Origin: Chitinivorax tropicus
GTDB lineage: Bacteria > Pseudomonadota > Gammaproteobacteria > Burkholderiales > SCOH01
Assembly (NCBI RefSeq): GCF_014202905.1
Contig: NZ_JACHHY010000001.1
Coordinates: forward strand, 1 to 64,000
Length of the DNA: 64,000 bases
Direction of reading: 5' to 3'
Below, piece after piece: positions 49,401 through 57,469 of this stretch. A program made the translations under genes and the position numbers. Below the pieces are notes generated by a model. The model was given only the letters and a program-made list of their open reading frames with translations. It did no database searches and was not told the DNA's origin. Position 1 is the first letter of the stretch; the number at the start of each line of letters is the position of its first letter.

Positions 49401-52400
49401 TCCAGACGCTTGATCGAGTCAATGCCCAGATCAGCTTCCAGATCCATTTCCGCCGTGATCATATCCGCTGGGTAGCCGGTGCGATCACTAACGATTTCGA
49501 TCAGTTGGCTGATCAGCTCATCTACCGTGATGGCTTCAAAGCGCTTCACCAGCGCCTCGTCTTCCGGGCTGAGCTTGGTGGCCGCAGGAGCGGGCGTAGC
49601 GACCGCTACCGGAGCAGCCATGGCCGGCGCTGGTGTCGCAGGCTGCAGTGCTGGCACAACTGGCTTGGGTGCTTGAACAGGTGCGGTCGCCACTGCCGGC
49701 TGCATGGCCGGCGCGCTGACGGGTGCCACCACTGGCGCCACCGCCGGGCTGGCTGGCAGGCTGATTGGTGCGCGCTGGCTGGTGGCTACACCGATACGGT
49801 TCTGGCGAGCCGCATCGCCCCCCAGCATCGCGTGCTGATTGTCAAAATAGTGCTCGTGGTTGACATGGTAGAGTTCCTGATTCTTGTCCAGCAGCTGGAA
49901 GCTCTGGCTCAGACTGGATACAACTTCTGTCAGCTGTGGGCTGCCCTGGAATTTCTCCAGCAACGCACACTGCTTGCCCAGCAATGAATTCAGCAGCTGG
50001 ATGTATTCGCGCTGATTGATCTGGAACTGTTGATGAACCTGACTTAATACATTTTGAGCCTGGATTTGTGCACCCAGTACGCTCAGCATTTCATTTTCCT
50101 GATTACCGCTTTGCATCATGCCTTCTCCATTCAAGGCAGGAACGGCGCGCAGCCAATTCATGCCGGTATCGTCTTCAACCAGGGTTCCAACTAACAATTC
50201 GGGTTCCAGCCTTGGGGCTGGCCAATCCACAGGTTCGGCTTCCAGTACCGGAGCAGTCGATGCTGGCGCTGGCGCCGGTGCCAGCGCAGGTGCGCTGGCA
50301 GGCAGCCGGGACTGGATGAATGCCTCGACCACCTGTGAATCCTTACGCAACGCCCGCTCGCGCCGCTGACGGGATTTGTCGGACAGGAAAAAACCACCTG
50401 TCATGGTATAGGTGCGGGTCTGCTTGGCCACGGGCGGCAGCGGGATTGGCTCGGCCTGCGGGTCGAGATCCTGCAATGCCACCCCCTCTACCAGCAGCTT
50501 GGCCAGCGCTCGCTTGAATTGCAGAGAGGCATCACCATTGGCGGCTGGATTCACCGACACAACGCTGTGCGGTTTGCCTTTCAGAATGTCGCCAACCAGC
50601 TTGCCCAAAATGCCTTTCGGTCCGATCTCAACAAACAGGTCGCCACCTGCGGCATGAATCTGCTCGATGGTCTGGGTGAAACGCACCGGGCTGATCAATT
50701 GCTTCACCAGTGCCTGCTTGATCGCAGCGGGGTTGGAATCGTGTGTTTCGGCAGTGGCCGTCGAATACACCTTGCCCTGCGGCGTCTGGAAGGCGATATC
50801 CGCCAGATCGGCCTGGAACGGTACGCAAGCATGTTCGACAAACGGTGTGTGGAAGGCTGCCGCCACTGGTAACATCTGTGCCCGGATCTTGCGCTCATTC
50901 AAGAACGCCAAGGCCTGTTGAACGACTGCCGATGCACCACCCAGCACCAATTGTTCGGGTGAGTTGAAATTGGCCACGATCAATGCCGGAAACTGCTGTA
51001 ACAAGGTTTCAGCCTGTTCCTCACTCATTGCTGCCGCCAGCATCGCGCCCATGTCGCCTTCAGACGATGCCTCGACTGCCGCCCCTCGTGCCAACGACAC
51101 CCGCACGAAATCCTGGTCGGTCAGCGCCCCGGCAGCCCACAATGCAGCCACCTCACCATAGCTGTGCCCGGCAAAGAAATCTGGCTGTAACCCCATGCCC
51201 TGCAACAGTTTGAAATACCCGGCGCTGATGGCTCCGATTGCAGGCTGTGCGCGGCTGGTCCGGGTGATCTGCTGCATCTGCTCGTTTTGTGTGGCCTCAC
51301 TGAATGCCGGCGGTGGAAACATCACCCCCGACAAGGGAGACAGGCCTTGGCCGTGTGCGACTTGATCCAGCATCTCGATGGTCTGGCGCACAATCGGATA
51401 GTCATTGACGACTTCTCGCGCCATGCTGACATATTGCGCTCCCTGCCCTGGGAACAGCGCCACCACCCGCCCCATACTTGCCTTGGCAAAAGGCTTGTAG
51501 TAGATACCCAGCGGGTGTTCCCAGTCCTGGTCGGGCTTGTTGCTCAACTGCTTCAAGGCTTCGCCCAACAGCTGGATGGCCTGCGCCAATCCTTCTGCTG
51601 CAAATGCCAGGCGTGCGGCACTGGTGGGGACTGCTTGTCCGGTGGAGGACAGCTGATGCTGCCGGAATGCGGTCAAGCCTTCCTTGCCTTGCCATGCAGT
51701 CAGCATGGCTTGCCCTTGCACCAACAAAGCGTCGGGTGAGTCTGCCTGCAGGAGCACCACCTCTGGCCGACGATTCAGGCGATAGGTCGCCCGCTGCTCT
51801 GGTTGATATTCCTCGAGGATGGCGTGGTAGTTGGTGCCACCGAACCCAAACGCACTCAGCGCGGCACGACGTGGCGCTTGGCTGACCGGGCGGAACCAGG
51901 GTTTGCTGTCGGTGTTGACATAGAAAGGGCTGCCTTCCAACGCCAGCTCTTTGCTGGGTTGCTTGACATTGATGGTCGGCGGCAACACCTTGTGATATAG
52001 CCCCAAGGCCACTTTCATCATGGAGGCAGCACCTGCCGCGCAACGAGTATGGCCGATCTGCGATTTCACGCTGCCGATGGCGATCGAGCCTTCTGGAATC
52101 TGGCAGGCCTCGAATACGGCCCGAAGGCTACGGATCTCGGTATGGTCGCCCGATTGGGTGCCTGTGCCATGGGCCTCGACCAGCTGGATATCGGCAGGTG
52201 AGACACCCGCACGCTCATAGGCACGATGCATGGCCTTGACCTGGCCTTCGTGACGGGGGGCGAAAATGCTTTTGGCGCGTCCGTCGCTGGATGCCTGCAA
52301 GGATTTGATCACGGCGTAGATCCGATCCCCATCCCGCTCGGCATCAGCCAACCGCTTCAACACCAAAAAGCCCACCCCATCACCCAGCATCATGCCGTCG

Positions 52401-53233
52401 GATTCAGCATCGAAAGGCCGGGAGATGTTGCTCTTCGACAGGGCCGGGGTCTTACTGAAACAGAGGAAGGAAAAGACTGAGTTTTCCAGGTTGACCCCAC
52501 CAGTGAGCACCACATCACAGCTGTGGTCTGCCAGCTCGCCCATGGCAGACTTGATGGCGGCCAGGCTGCTGGCGCAGGCAGCGTCAACCATATAGGAGGT
52601 ACCGCCCAGATCGAAGTAGCTGGCGATCCGGCCACATGCCACGTTCCCCAGAAAGCCTGGAAAACTGTCTTCATTCCATTCCAGATACAGATCATTGGCG
52701 CGTGAGATGATCTCATCGGCCACCGGCTCCGACAGGCCGGTGTTGACCAGCACTTTTTTCAGATAAGGGGATTGCTGACGAGAGCCTAACGAAAACGAGG
52801 TATTACCGTTTCCAGCACCGCCAAGAATCACACCAATCCGATCCTTGTCTGTCGGTATCGGATTGTCACCGATCAATCGTGCGTCCTGCATGGCCTGCTT
52901 GGCCACATACAACGCAAAGATCTGGGCGGTACTGACCGATTCCAGCATCAGGGGCGGCAGCTTGAATTCCACCGGATCGAACTCGATCGGCGGCACAAAA
53001 CCAGCTTTATGGCCATAGGTCTTGTCCGGTGCGGTCGGGTCTGGATCATAGAAATCCGCCTTGCGCCAATATTCATCACCATTCATCTGATCGACATCGA
53101 TGATCGAGTCTTTCCGATTGACGATGTTCGTCCAGAAATCATATAACGTCGCCGCATCAGGAAAGTGGCTTGCCATGCCCACAATCGCGATGTCCGACGG
53201 ACGCCCTGCATTGTTCAACTGCGCCTTGTCCAT
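46469..53233 (-). CDS. PfaA-like PUFA-type synthase: KS-AT-ACP-KR-DH
   Basis: The 2254-residue protein opens with a KS (about 10-460; Cys near 219 in DAACASS, EAHGTGT, SQIGHT). An AT follows (about 595-890; GHSYGE near 690). A single ACP (Ser near 1273 in LGIDSIKR) sits between Ala/Pro-rich linkers. Next come a KR (catalytic part from TGGARGITAE near 1693) and a C-terminal DH-fold domain (DHVVDGHAVLP near 1988). PUFA synthases normally carry several tandem ACPs; only one is visible here. It should start and extend the polyketide that becomes the polyamine. ATG 53233 has GAGGAG upstream. The AT is in cis and no separate PfaB-like gene is seen. Confidence 0.92.
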   Translation of the reverse strand: MDKAQLNNAGRPSDIAIVGMASHFPDAATLYDFWTNIVNRKDSIIDVDQMNGDEYWRKADFYDPDPTAPDKTYGHKAGFVPPIEFDPVEFKLPPLMLESVSTAQIFALYVAKQAMQDARLIGDNPIPTDKDRIGVILGGAGNGNTSFSLGSRQQSPYLKKVLVNTGLSEPVADEIISRANDLYLEWNEDSFPGFLGNVACGRIASYFDLGGTSYMVDAACASSLAAIKSAMGELADHSCDVVLTGGVNLENSVFSFLCFSKTPALSKSNISRPFDAESDGMMLGDGVGFLVLKRLADAERDGDRIYAVIKSLQASSDGRAKSIFAPRHEGQVKAMHRAYERAGVSPADIQLVEAHGTGTQSGDHTEIRSLRAVFEACQIPEGSIAIGSVKSQIGHTRCAAGAASMMKVALGLYHKVLPPTINVKQPSKELALEGSPFYVNTDSKPWFRPVSQAPRRAALSAFGFGGTNYHAILEEYQPEQRATYRLNRRPEVVLLQADSPDALLVQGQAMLTAWQGKEGLTAFRQHQLSSTGQAVPTSAARLAFAAEGLAQAIQLLGEALKQLSNKPDQDWEHPLGIYYKPFAKASMGRVVALFPGQGAQYVSMAREVVNDYPIVRQTIEMLDQVAHGQGLSPLSGVMFPPPAFSEATQNEQMQQITRTSRAQPAIGAISAGYFKLLQGMGLQPDFFAGHSYGEVAALWAAGALTDQDFVRVSLARGAAVEASSEGDMGAMLAAAMSEEQAETLLQQFPALIVANFNSPEQLVLGGASAVVQQALAFLNERKIRAQMLPVAAAFHTPFVEHACVPFQADLADIAFQTPQGKVYSTATAETHDSNPAAIKQALVKQLISPVRFTQTIEQIHAAGGDLFVEIGPKGILGKLVGDILKGKPHSVVSVNPAANGDASLQFKRALAKLLVEGVALQDLDPQAEPIPLPPVAKQTRTYTMTGGFFLSDKSRQRRERALRKDSQVVEAFIQSRLPASAPALAPAPAPASTAPVLEAEPVDWPAPRLEPELLVGTLVEDDTGMNWLRAVPALNGEGMMQSGNQENEMLSVLGAQIQAQNVLSQVHQQFQINQREYIQLLNSLLGKQCALLEKFQGSPQLTEVVSSLSQSFQLLDKNQELYHVNHEHYFDNQHAMLGGDAARQNRIGVATSQRAPISLPASPAVAPVVAPVSAPAMQPAVATAPVQAPKPVVPALQPATPAPAMAAPVAVATPAPAATKLSPEDEALVKRFEAITVDELISQLIEIVSDRTGYPADMITAEMDLEADLGIDSIKRLEIFGAMFDILATDVPYFQDAESTKESETFDIDAFSNIRKMAVFFKDTIDELLAEIKGQGASSEAAATVETAEAAPVVNTPAAAAELPAIVETPIEAAPPIRNLGVVTTTRKLADQAGDKESAAKKSLAEPREDASAPARRLIASDADTVSQPVQRFQPVKRLLPKPDQRDLALPAGQVWLITDDGKGLSDELAQQLLAREQKVVRLALAWQPSKGNRKGIQGVVDYALEQADEGSLQTVLSRITETEGVIGGVIHLQAAGQVSKSVLSAFQAADYDQARFAFNLAKAMQPRFSEQTIGRSFFFLISQVDGELGTAGRGNYPLVTAGVTGLSKSLNIEWEQTFCRTVDLDPKANKALAASMIVEELSDACTDVAEIGRGAKGERIGLGFEAVSIDAEAALTDIDDKSVFVVTGGARGITAECVIALAKRYPARFALLGRTRIDGAVPAWAEGISEVNALKASAIKHLQQQGEQPTPVKVDRMLKDVLQLAEVRQTLTRIEAAGGQARYIACDIADGKDVARAMADVQRELGPVTGLIHGAGNLADKRIEKKTAADFDSVFLTKVKGLETLLAAIKVDKLKHVVVFSSVSGFFGNAGQTDYAMANEVLSKFAWLFQTQYPKAYVRAINWGPWDTGMVNDVLKKAYAERNLAIIPTDIGVGHFVNEFRHAAVPQLLIGGGSYKVSPKIKQLPELTEINRIIKAEDNPFLNDHVVDGHAVLPATLAIGWMVQLGEDVLPGYHFEKLVDFRVLKGVVFDEAEQGQLRAEIRPLAGPEKGNDRHTLSIRIVSDQPTGVLQRYQGTLVMSHEKVAQPVFTGANLAGQVEVQTLYGDMRQGALLFSGPIFRGVQRILNVDAAHLTLAAQLPEVTATQQGQFPICSFNPYLGDVCVQPPMAWLLLQTDKAGLPSQITQWEQFATPAAGQPFYLSLSVLSQTQAGLVTDIVVHDEAGRVFSKLSGLTFTVSKKLRQLLCDPEDSTIS

Positions 53234-53259
53234 AGGCTCCTCACCTTGATTACAGCCAG

Positions 53260-53288
53260 ATCGTTTTCACATCATTTACAACAGTCAA
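53260..53288 (-). promoter_or_regulatory. Candidate promoter of the PUFA-type genes
   Basis: On the minus strand TTGACT (53288-53283) is followed 17 bases later by AACGAT (53265-53260), about 27 bases before the PfaA-like start codon. The -35 match is good and the -10 match is poor, so this is tentative. Confidence 0.3.
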
Positions 53289-53361
53289 ATTCCCTCTTCG
53301 GGAGCCAGCAATCGGCCTGAGCCGAACCACTACAACCATTCAAATGCGTTACTACTACCTG

Positions 53362-53399
53362 GCATGGCGGAGCCTCTGGTCTGACAGAGTCGGCCATGC
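53362..53399 (-). other. Nested hairpin upstream of the PfaA-like gene
   Basis: GCATGGC/GCCATGC (53362-53368 with 53393-53399) encloses CTCTG/CAGAG (53374-53378 with 53385-53389). It lies in the 272-base gap after the membrane-protein gene and may act as a terminator or leader structure. No U-tract follows. Confidence 0.45.
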
Positions 53400-53505
53400 T
53401 TGGAATTTCAACGGGAGGGTGGCAGCCCTAGGTGCCATCCAGCCGGTACGCTCCAAACTTGCCTGATCGGGTGGGCGGTGTCATCGCTCCCGAGGCATCT
53501 CCTGC

Positions 53506-54534
53506 TTACCTGCCGCCACATCCTGGCTTGGAGGAAAAGGCGGTATCAGACAAGGGGCTCAAGCGCATCGGCATGGCCAATGCCGCGCCACGCGCGACAC
53601 CCAGCAAGGCCCCACCGACTGCCGCAGCGGCACCCAGGCAGATTTCCAAGCTCAACACCAGCCAGAATGGCAAGTGTTCGATCACAAATACATTACTGAT
53701 CACCATGCCACCTGCGGTGAGGGCTCCGGCTGCACCATGCAGCAGCAGGTACATATCGGCCTCCTTGATCTGCTCCGACTCGGGCACCACAATCCAGCCG
53801 TGGCGGACATCGGCCATGGCCTGGTTCTTACACACATGGCAAATCCACATACCCACCACATACACTGTCCCACCGAGTGAATAGACCGCATCCTTGAATG
53901 GAATACTGCCTGCGCCGCCATAGTGTGGCCCTGAGAAATAGCGGTAGCTGATCAGCCCACAGAGCACAGCGGCCAGCAGGCCCCATGGCAACAAGTAGGC
54001 GCCGAACATTCGGTCGTCAGACTCGCTCTCGGTCGCGGGCCGATTGTCCTGATGAGATTGCAAGGCAAAACGCTTCAGATAACCCAGCCCCATCCAACGG
54101 ACAGTGATCAGGCTGGCCAGTACCAGACTCGACCAAAGCAAGGCCAATATCAGCGCGAGCGTCCCCCAGCTGGCTGGTAAAACGCTGGACAGCCACATCA
54201 AGCCACCGATACAGAGCGCTGCCAGCCCCCCGCCCATGGCGACCAGCCCTGACCATAGATCCAGGCTGCCCAGGGGGGAGCCAGATTGCGAGGAGGCGGC
54301 AACGGCAGAGGATGACAAGCGGTTACGTTCATCAAACAGTGTTTCGGCAGTCACGATCACCAGCGCGCAAGGTAAATACGCCGCGATAAACAATTGAATG
54401 GCCGCCGGCTCCAGGTTTTGCCACACGCGACCTGCCGCAAAATACAGCAGGCCGACAATGATCAGATCCAGCGTGAACCGCATCACGACATTGCTGATGA
54501 TCCGATTCCATTGCCACGAAACATGGTCTGCCAC
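53506..54534 (-). CDS. Multi-spanning membrane protein of unknown function
   Basis: The 342-residue protein has about eight hydrophobic segments: roughly 20-37, 44-62, 95-118, 123-145, 180-197, 221-240, 266-286 and 292-312. A cytoplasmic-looking polar stretch lies near 150-175. I do not recognise a family; WICHVCKNQ near residue 233 has a CxxC pair that could bind metal or form a disulfide. Its GTG start has an upstream AGGAAAGG. It is the first minus-strand gene of the train and faces the DevABC-like operon, so a role in resistance, lipid or export is plausible but unproven. Confidence 0.6.
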   Translation of the reverse strand: MADHVSWQWNRIISNVVMRFTLDLIIVGLLYFAAGRVWQNLEPAAIQLFIAAYLPCALVIVTAETLFDERNRLSSSAVAASSQSGSPLGSLDLWSGLVAMGGGLAALCIGGLMWLSSVLPASWGTLALILALLWSSLVLASLITVRWMGLGYLKRFALQSHQDNRPATESESDDRMFGAYLLPWGLLAAVLCGLISYRYFSGPHYGGAGSIPFKDAVYSLGGTVYVVGMWICHVCKNQAMADVRHGWIVVPESEQIKEADMYLLLHGAAGALTAGGMVISNVFVIEHLPFWLVLSLEICLGAAAAVGGALLGVARGAALAMPMRLSPLSDTAFSSKPGCGGR

Positions 54535-55176
54535 GACAAATTACCTTTCCTGGCGCTGGCGCCGACCACAGGTCAGCGACAAGGCTTTGATTTTTTCAGA
54601 AAAAAACCGACCCTGACCCTGCTTTAAGGTCAACGAGTGTCCGCATGTTTTATCGGGTATGCATCTTGTGGCAGGCTGCCAACTCACAAACGAATTGGCA
54701 TACTGCATTTGAGGTCGGTGTTGAAACCTATTCTGCCAGTGATTTTTTACAGTTTTACTGATACATACTCAGCTAGTTTTGAATCTGATCAATCTCGAAT
54801 TGATTTTAATCAGCAAAACATGATTTACCGATGTGAATTCTTCGAGACACTTAAGATCAATCGAATTGGAGCAAAGAATCTATTAGCTTCAGAACAAAAG
54901 CAACAACATGATGGAATGCGTAATTCCGAATTTAATCATCTTGCGTGCATGCTGGCGTATTGTTGACTTGCATTAATTTATTGATTTTTATGCGTTTTAT
55001 TCAAAAACAAAACAGCATGTCAGATGGTGGTCGATTGAAAAGATTTCATCGAAACGCCCCTTGACTCCTTTCATTTTCAATCTGAAAAGTTTCTATATTT
55101 GCCAAAGCGATAGGTTGTTTTAAATATACTTCACCTGGAAATTGCAATGACATAAGTGCAACAAAAAAGGAAAATT

Positions 55177-55440
55177 ATGTACATATTCAAGTACGAAAAA
55201 GCCAGCCTGACAGCCTTTCCCCTACTGTGTATTGAGGGCATCGCCATATTGAAGTCACCAGCTGTGCACCACATTTCACCACATGTAGCAGCAGAATTTT
55301 TCTTGCCACAGCTGCCTCATATTCAAAAATTGTGGTTTTCCGAAATGTTCCTTGTGGAAAACCACAACAATTTTCTTCGTATGCTCATTCGAATGCCAGT
55401 AAATGGCGATTCATCCCTTGTGCAACCAAAATTCAATTAA
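55177..55440 (+). CDS. Possible small protein, 87 aa
   Basis: An ATG at 55177 follows AAGGAAAA and opens an 87-codon frame with no recognised family, signal peptide or membrane helix. It contains a long hairpin within its sequence, which argues against a conserved coding role. It may be a chance frame or a decayed gene. Confidence 0.22.
   Translation: MYIFKYEKASLTAFPLLCIEGIAILKSPAVHHISPHVAAEFFLPQLPHIQKLWFSEMFLVENHNNFLRMLIRMPVNGDSSLVQPKFN
55326..55374. terminator. Long inverted repeat, bidirectional terminator-like
   Basis: TTGTGGTTTTCC and GGAAAACCACAA (55330-55341 with 55356-55367) pair perfectly over 12 bp with a 14-base loop. AAAATTG and CAATTTT extend the pairing at the base. A-rich and T-rich flanks would let it work as a terminator on either strand. 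Confidence 0.5.
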
Positions 55441-55444
55441 GCAA

Positions 55445-55466
55445 TTGATTTTAAATTAAAAATCAA
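55445..55466. repeat. AT-rich inverted repeat
   Basis: TTGATTTT and AAAATCAA form an 8-bp stem with a six-base loop, about 90 bases before the leader reading frame of the exporter operon. It could be an operator or a weak terminator. Confidence 0.35.
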
Positions 55467-55550
55467 CTGGGCCATTTACTAGACACTCACCCTCAGGAAA
55501 CCCTAAGCCAATGACGGCAAACTGGCCACCATTCCAATCGGGAGTCCGTC

Positions 55551-55601
55551 ATGTCAGATCAATATCTCCGCGCCCACCCCATTCCAACCCATCTCGCTTG
55601 A
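55551..55601 (+). CDS. Possible leader peptide upstream of the exporter operon
   Basis: A 16-codon frame, MSDQYLRAHPIPTHLA, begins after GGGAG and stops 13 bases before the permease start. The region before it can form a 7-bp inverted repeat (ATGACGG 55511-55517 with CCGTCAT 55546-55552) that would cover the start codon. The layout suggests translational control of the exporter operon. It could equally be chance. Confidence 0.35.
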   Translation: MSDQYLRAHPIPTHLA

Positions 55602-55614
55602 TGAGGTGGCCAAT

Positions 55615-56742
55615 ATGGTTTCCGTTGCCCGTGCCGCATTGATCTACGAATGGCGTCGGTTTTTGCCAGCCGTGCTGGCCGTTGCATTCGCCGGACTGCT
55701 GGTACAGATCCAACTGAGCTTGCTGCTGGGCATGTTCGGCTCAATCGCGGTGTATATCGACCGTTCTTCTGCCGACCTGTGGGTTGGCTACCCAGGGACG
55801 CAAAGTGTCGATCTGGCTCGCCCGATCCCTGGCAAAGTGGAAAACAGCCTGCGTATGCACCCGGATGTCGTCGGTGTGGAGCGGTTCACCTGGACGATGG
55901 GCGACTGGCAGCGACCAACCGGGGGTAAGTTGTCCGCCGTGCTGATCGGGATCGATCCCAAGCCGGATGCCATGACTTTCGCCACCCTGCTGACCCCGGC
56001 GTTGCGACAGAAGTTGCTGGAACCCGGCAGCGTGCTGGTGGATGAAGCCGATCTGGACAAGTTGGGTGTCAAAGTGGGAGATGACGCGGAGCTGAGTGGC
56101 AAGCGGGTGCGCATCGTGGCCACTGTCAATGGAATCCGCGCAATGGGCGGCGCTAACGTTCTGACCTCTCTCAGCACCGCCCGGGGTATTGATCCGTATC
56201 TGCGAGGGGACACGACCGATTATTTCCTGATCCGCTTGAAAGATCCGCAACATGCCGAATCGGTACGTGATGCCTTGCAACCTGATGGTAGTTTCAAACC
56301 TTTTCAGGTCTGGACGGCGGAGGAGTTTTCCATCCAGTCGCAGCTCTATTGGCTGCTGGAGTCAGGTGCGGGCTCTGGGTTTCTGTTCTCCTCCGCGCTT
56401 GGCTTGCTGGTGGGGATTGTCATCACCAGCCAGACCTTGATGGGCGCCATTGTGGCAGCCTTGCGTGAATACGCCACACTCAGGGCCCTGGGCGTATCTA
56501 CGCGCTCATTGCGCGCGGTGGTGGTGGAGCAGTCGTTCTGGGTAGGGTTGGTCGGCCTTCTCATCACAGCGGGGATCGGTGTGCTGCTGGTGATGCTGGC
56601 GCAGTCCGCCCATATTGCGTTGTCAACACCGATCTGGGCGGCGATCTTCACCGGTATTCTGGTGCTGGGCATTGCGCTCATGTCCGGGCTGGCGGCGTTA
56701 CGTGCGCTCAATCAAGCCGAGCCTTTCACTTTATTGCGATAA
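55615..56742 (+). CDS. DevC/MacB-like ABC transporter permease
   Basis: The 375-residue protein has one N-terminal membrane helix (about 16-40), a large periplasmic MacB-type domain (about 45-240) and three C-terminal helices with the FtsX-type segment LREYATLRALGVS. This four-helix layout fits DevC/MacB permeases of tripartite exporters. ATG 55615 has GAGGTGG upstream and is preferred to the in-frame GTG nine bases earlier. It starts a five-gene operon with the ATPase, fusion protein, outer membrane channel and phosphopantetheinyl transferase. It likely exports a lipid-like or polyamine product or removes it from the membrane. Confidence 0.85.
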   Translation: MVSVARAALIYEWRRFLPAVLAVAFAGLLVQIQLSLLLGMFGSIAVYIDRSSADLWVGYPGTQSVDLARPIPGKVENSLRMHPDVVGVERFTWTMGDWQRPTGGKLSAVLIGIDPKPDAMTFATLLTPALRQKLLEPGSVLVDEADLDKLGVKVGDDAELSGKRVRIVATVNGIRAMGGANVLTSLSTARGIDPYLRGDTTDYFLIRLKDPQHAESVRDALQPDGSFKPFQVWTAEEFSIQSQLYWLLESGAGSGFLFSSALGLLVGIVITSQTLMGAIVAALREYATLRALGVSTRSLRAVVVEQSFWVGLVGLLITAGIGVLLVMLAQSAHIALSTPIWAAIFTGILVLGIALMSGLAALRALNQAEPFTLLR

Positions 56743-56752
56743 GGAAATCACA

Positions 56753-57469
56753 ATGTCTGCCACGCCCACCCTCATTGGCGAGCAGCTGGTCAAGTCGTTC
56801 AGCAGCGGCAAAACCCGCCAGACTGTGCTGAATGGCATTTCGCTGTCGATCCTGCCTGGCGAGCTGACCCTGATCATCGGCCCATCCGGCTCAGGTAAAA
56901 GCACGCTGCTTTCTGTGCTATCCGGGCTGCTGTTGCCGGACTCCGGCACGGTGCATGCCATGGGGATGGAGCTGAGCCGCCTGTCGGCAGAAGCACTGGA
57001 TCGTTTCCGTCTGGAATATTGCGGTTTTGTATTCCAGGGGTTCAATCTATTCACCTCATTGACTGCACTGGAGAATGTGCTGCTGCCGCTCAATTACGGC
57101 CCGAAAATCGACAAGGCGGTTGCAGTCAGACGCGCCACTGCAGCCCTGGAGCTGGTGGGGCTGGGGAACCGGATCAAGCTCAGGCCCATGGAATTGTCTG
57201 GTGGTGAAAAACAACGGGTGGCCATTGCTCGTGCCCTGGTCAAAGAGCCCAAGCTGCTGTTCGCAGATGAACCCACCAGCGCATTGGACAGCCACAATGG
57301 CCAGATCGTGATCGATATTCTCCACCACATTGCCCAGGAACACGGCACGACGGTACTGGGGGTGTCGCATGACAATCGACTGATCAAACATGCGGATCGG
57401 GTGATCACTTTGGAAGATGGGGCGGTAGTGAAAGATCAACGTGCCCGCAACATGTTGGAGGCAGCATGA
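56753..57469 (+). CDS. DevA/LolD-like ABC ATPase
   Basis: The 238-residue ATPase has Walker A GPSGSGKS (43-50), signature LSGGEKQR, Walker B LLFADEPTSALD and a switch His (GVSHDNR). It belongs to the MacB/LolD/DevA family that drives mechanotransmission exporters. ATG 56753 has AAGGAAA upstream and lies ten bases after the permease stop. It overlaps the fusion protein gene by ATGA. It pairs with the upstream permease. Confidence 0.9.
   Translation: MSATPTLIGEQLVKSFSSGKTRQTVLNGISLSILPGELTLIIGPSGSGKSTLLSVLSGLLLPDSGTVHAMGMELSRLSAEALDRFRLEYCGFVFQGFNLFTSLTALENVLLPLNYGPKIDKAVAVRRATAALELVGLGNRIKLRPMELSGGEKQRVAIARALVKEPKLLFADEPTSALDSHNGQIVIDILHHIAQEHGTTVLGVSHDNRLIKHADRVITLEDGAVVKDQRARNMLEAA

Larger units (their letters stand above)
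54535..55614. promoter_or_regulatory. AT-rich divergent control region
   Basis: About 1.1 kb separates the minus-strand biosynthetic train from the plus-strand exporter operon. From about 54,650 to 55,500 the base composition is clearly more AT-rich than the genes. It should hold both promoters. It contains two hairpins, a possible small gene and a short leader reading frame, listed separately. An open frame at 54637-54966 has no ribosome binding site or convincing protein features. AT-rich DNA here may also bind H-NS-like silencers. Confidence 0.5.

Noticed and set aside
46469-53233. A true omega-3 polyunsaturated fatty acid synthase
   Set aside because: The aminotransferase, thioester reductase and NRPS/PKS partners, the single ACP and the absence of a PfaB-like gene point to polyamine antibiotic synthesis instead.
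54637-54966. A 109-codon frame in the AT-rich region
   Set aside because: No ribosome binding site, no family and odd composition; considered chance.
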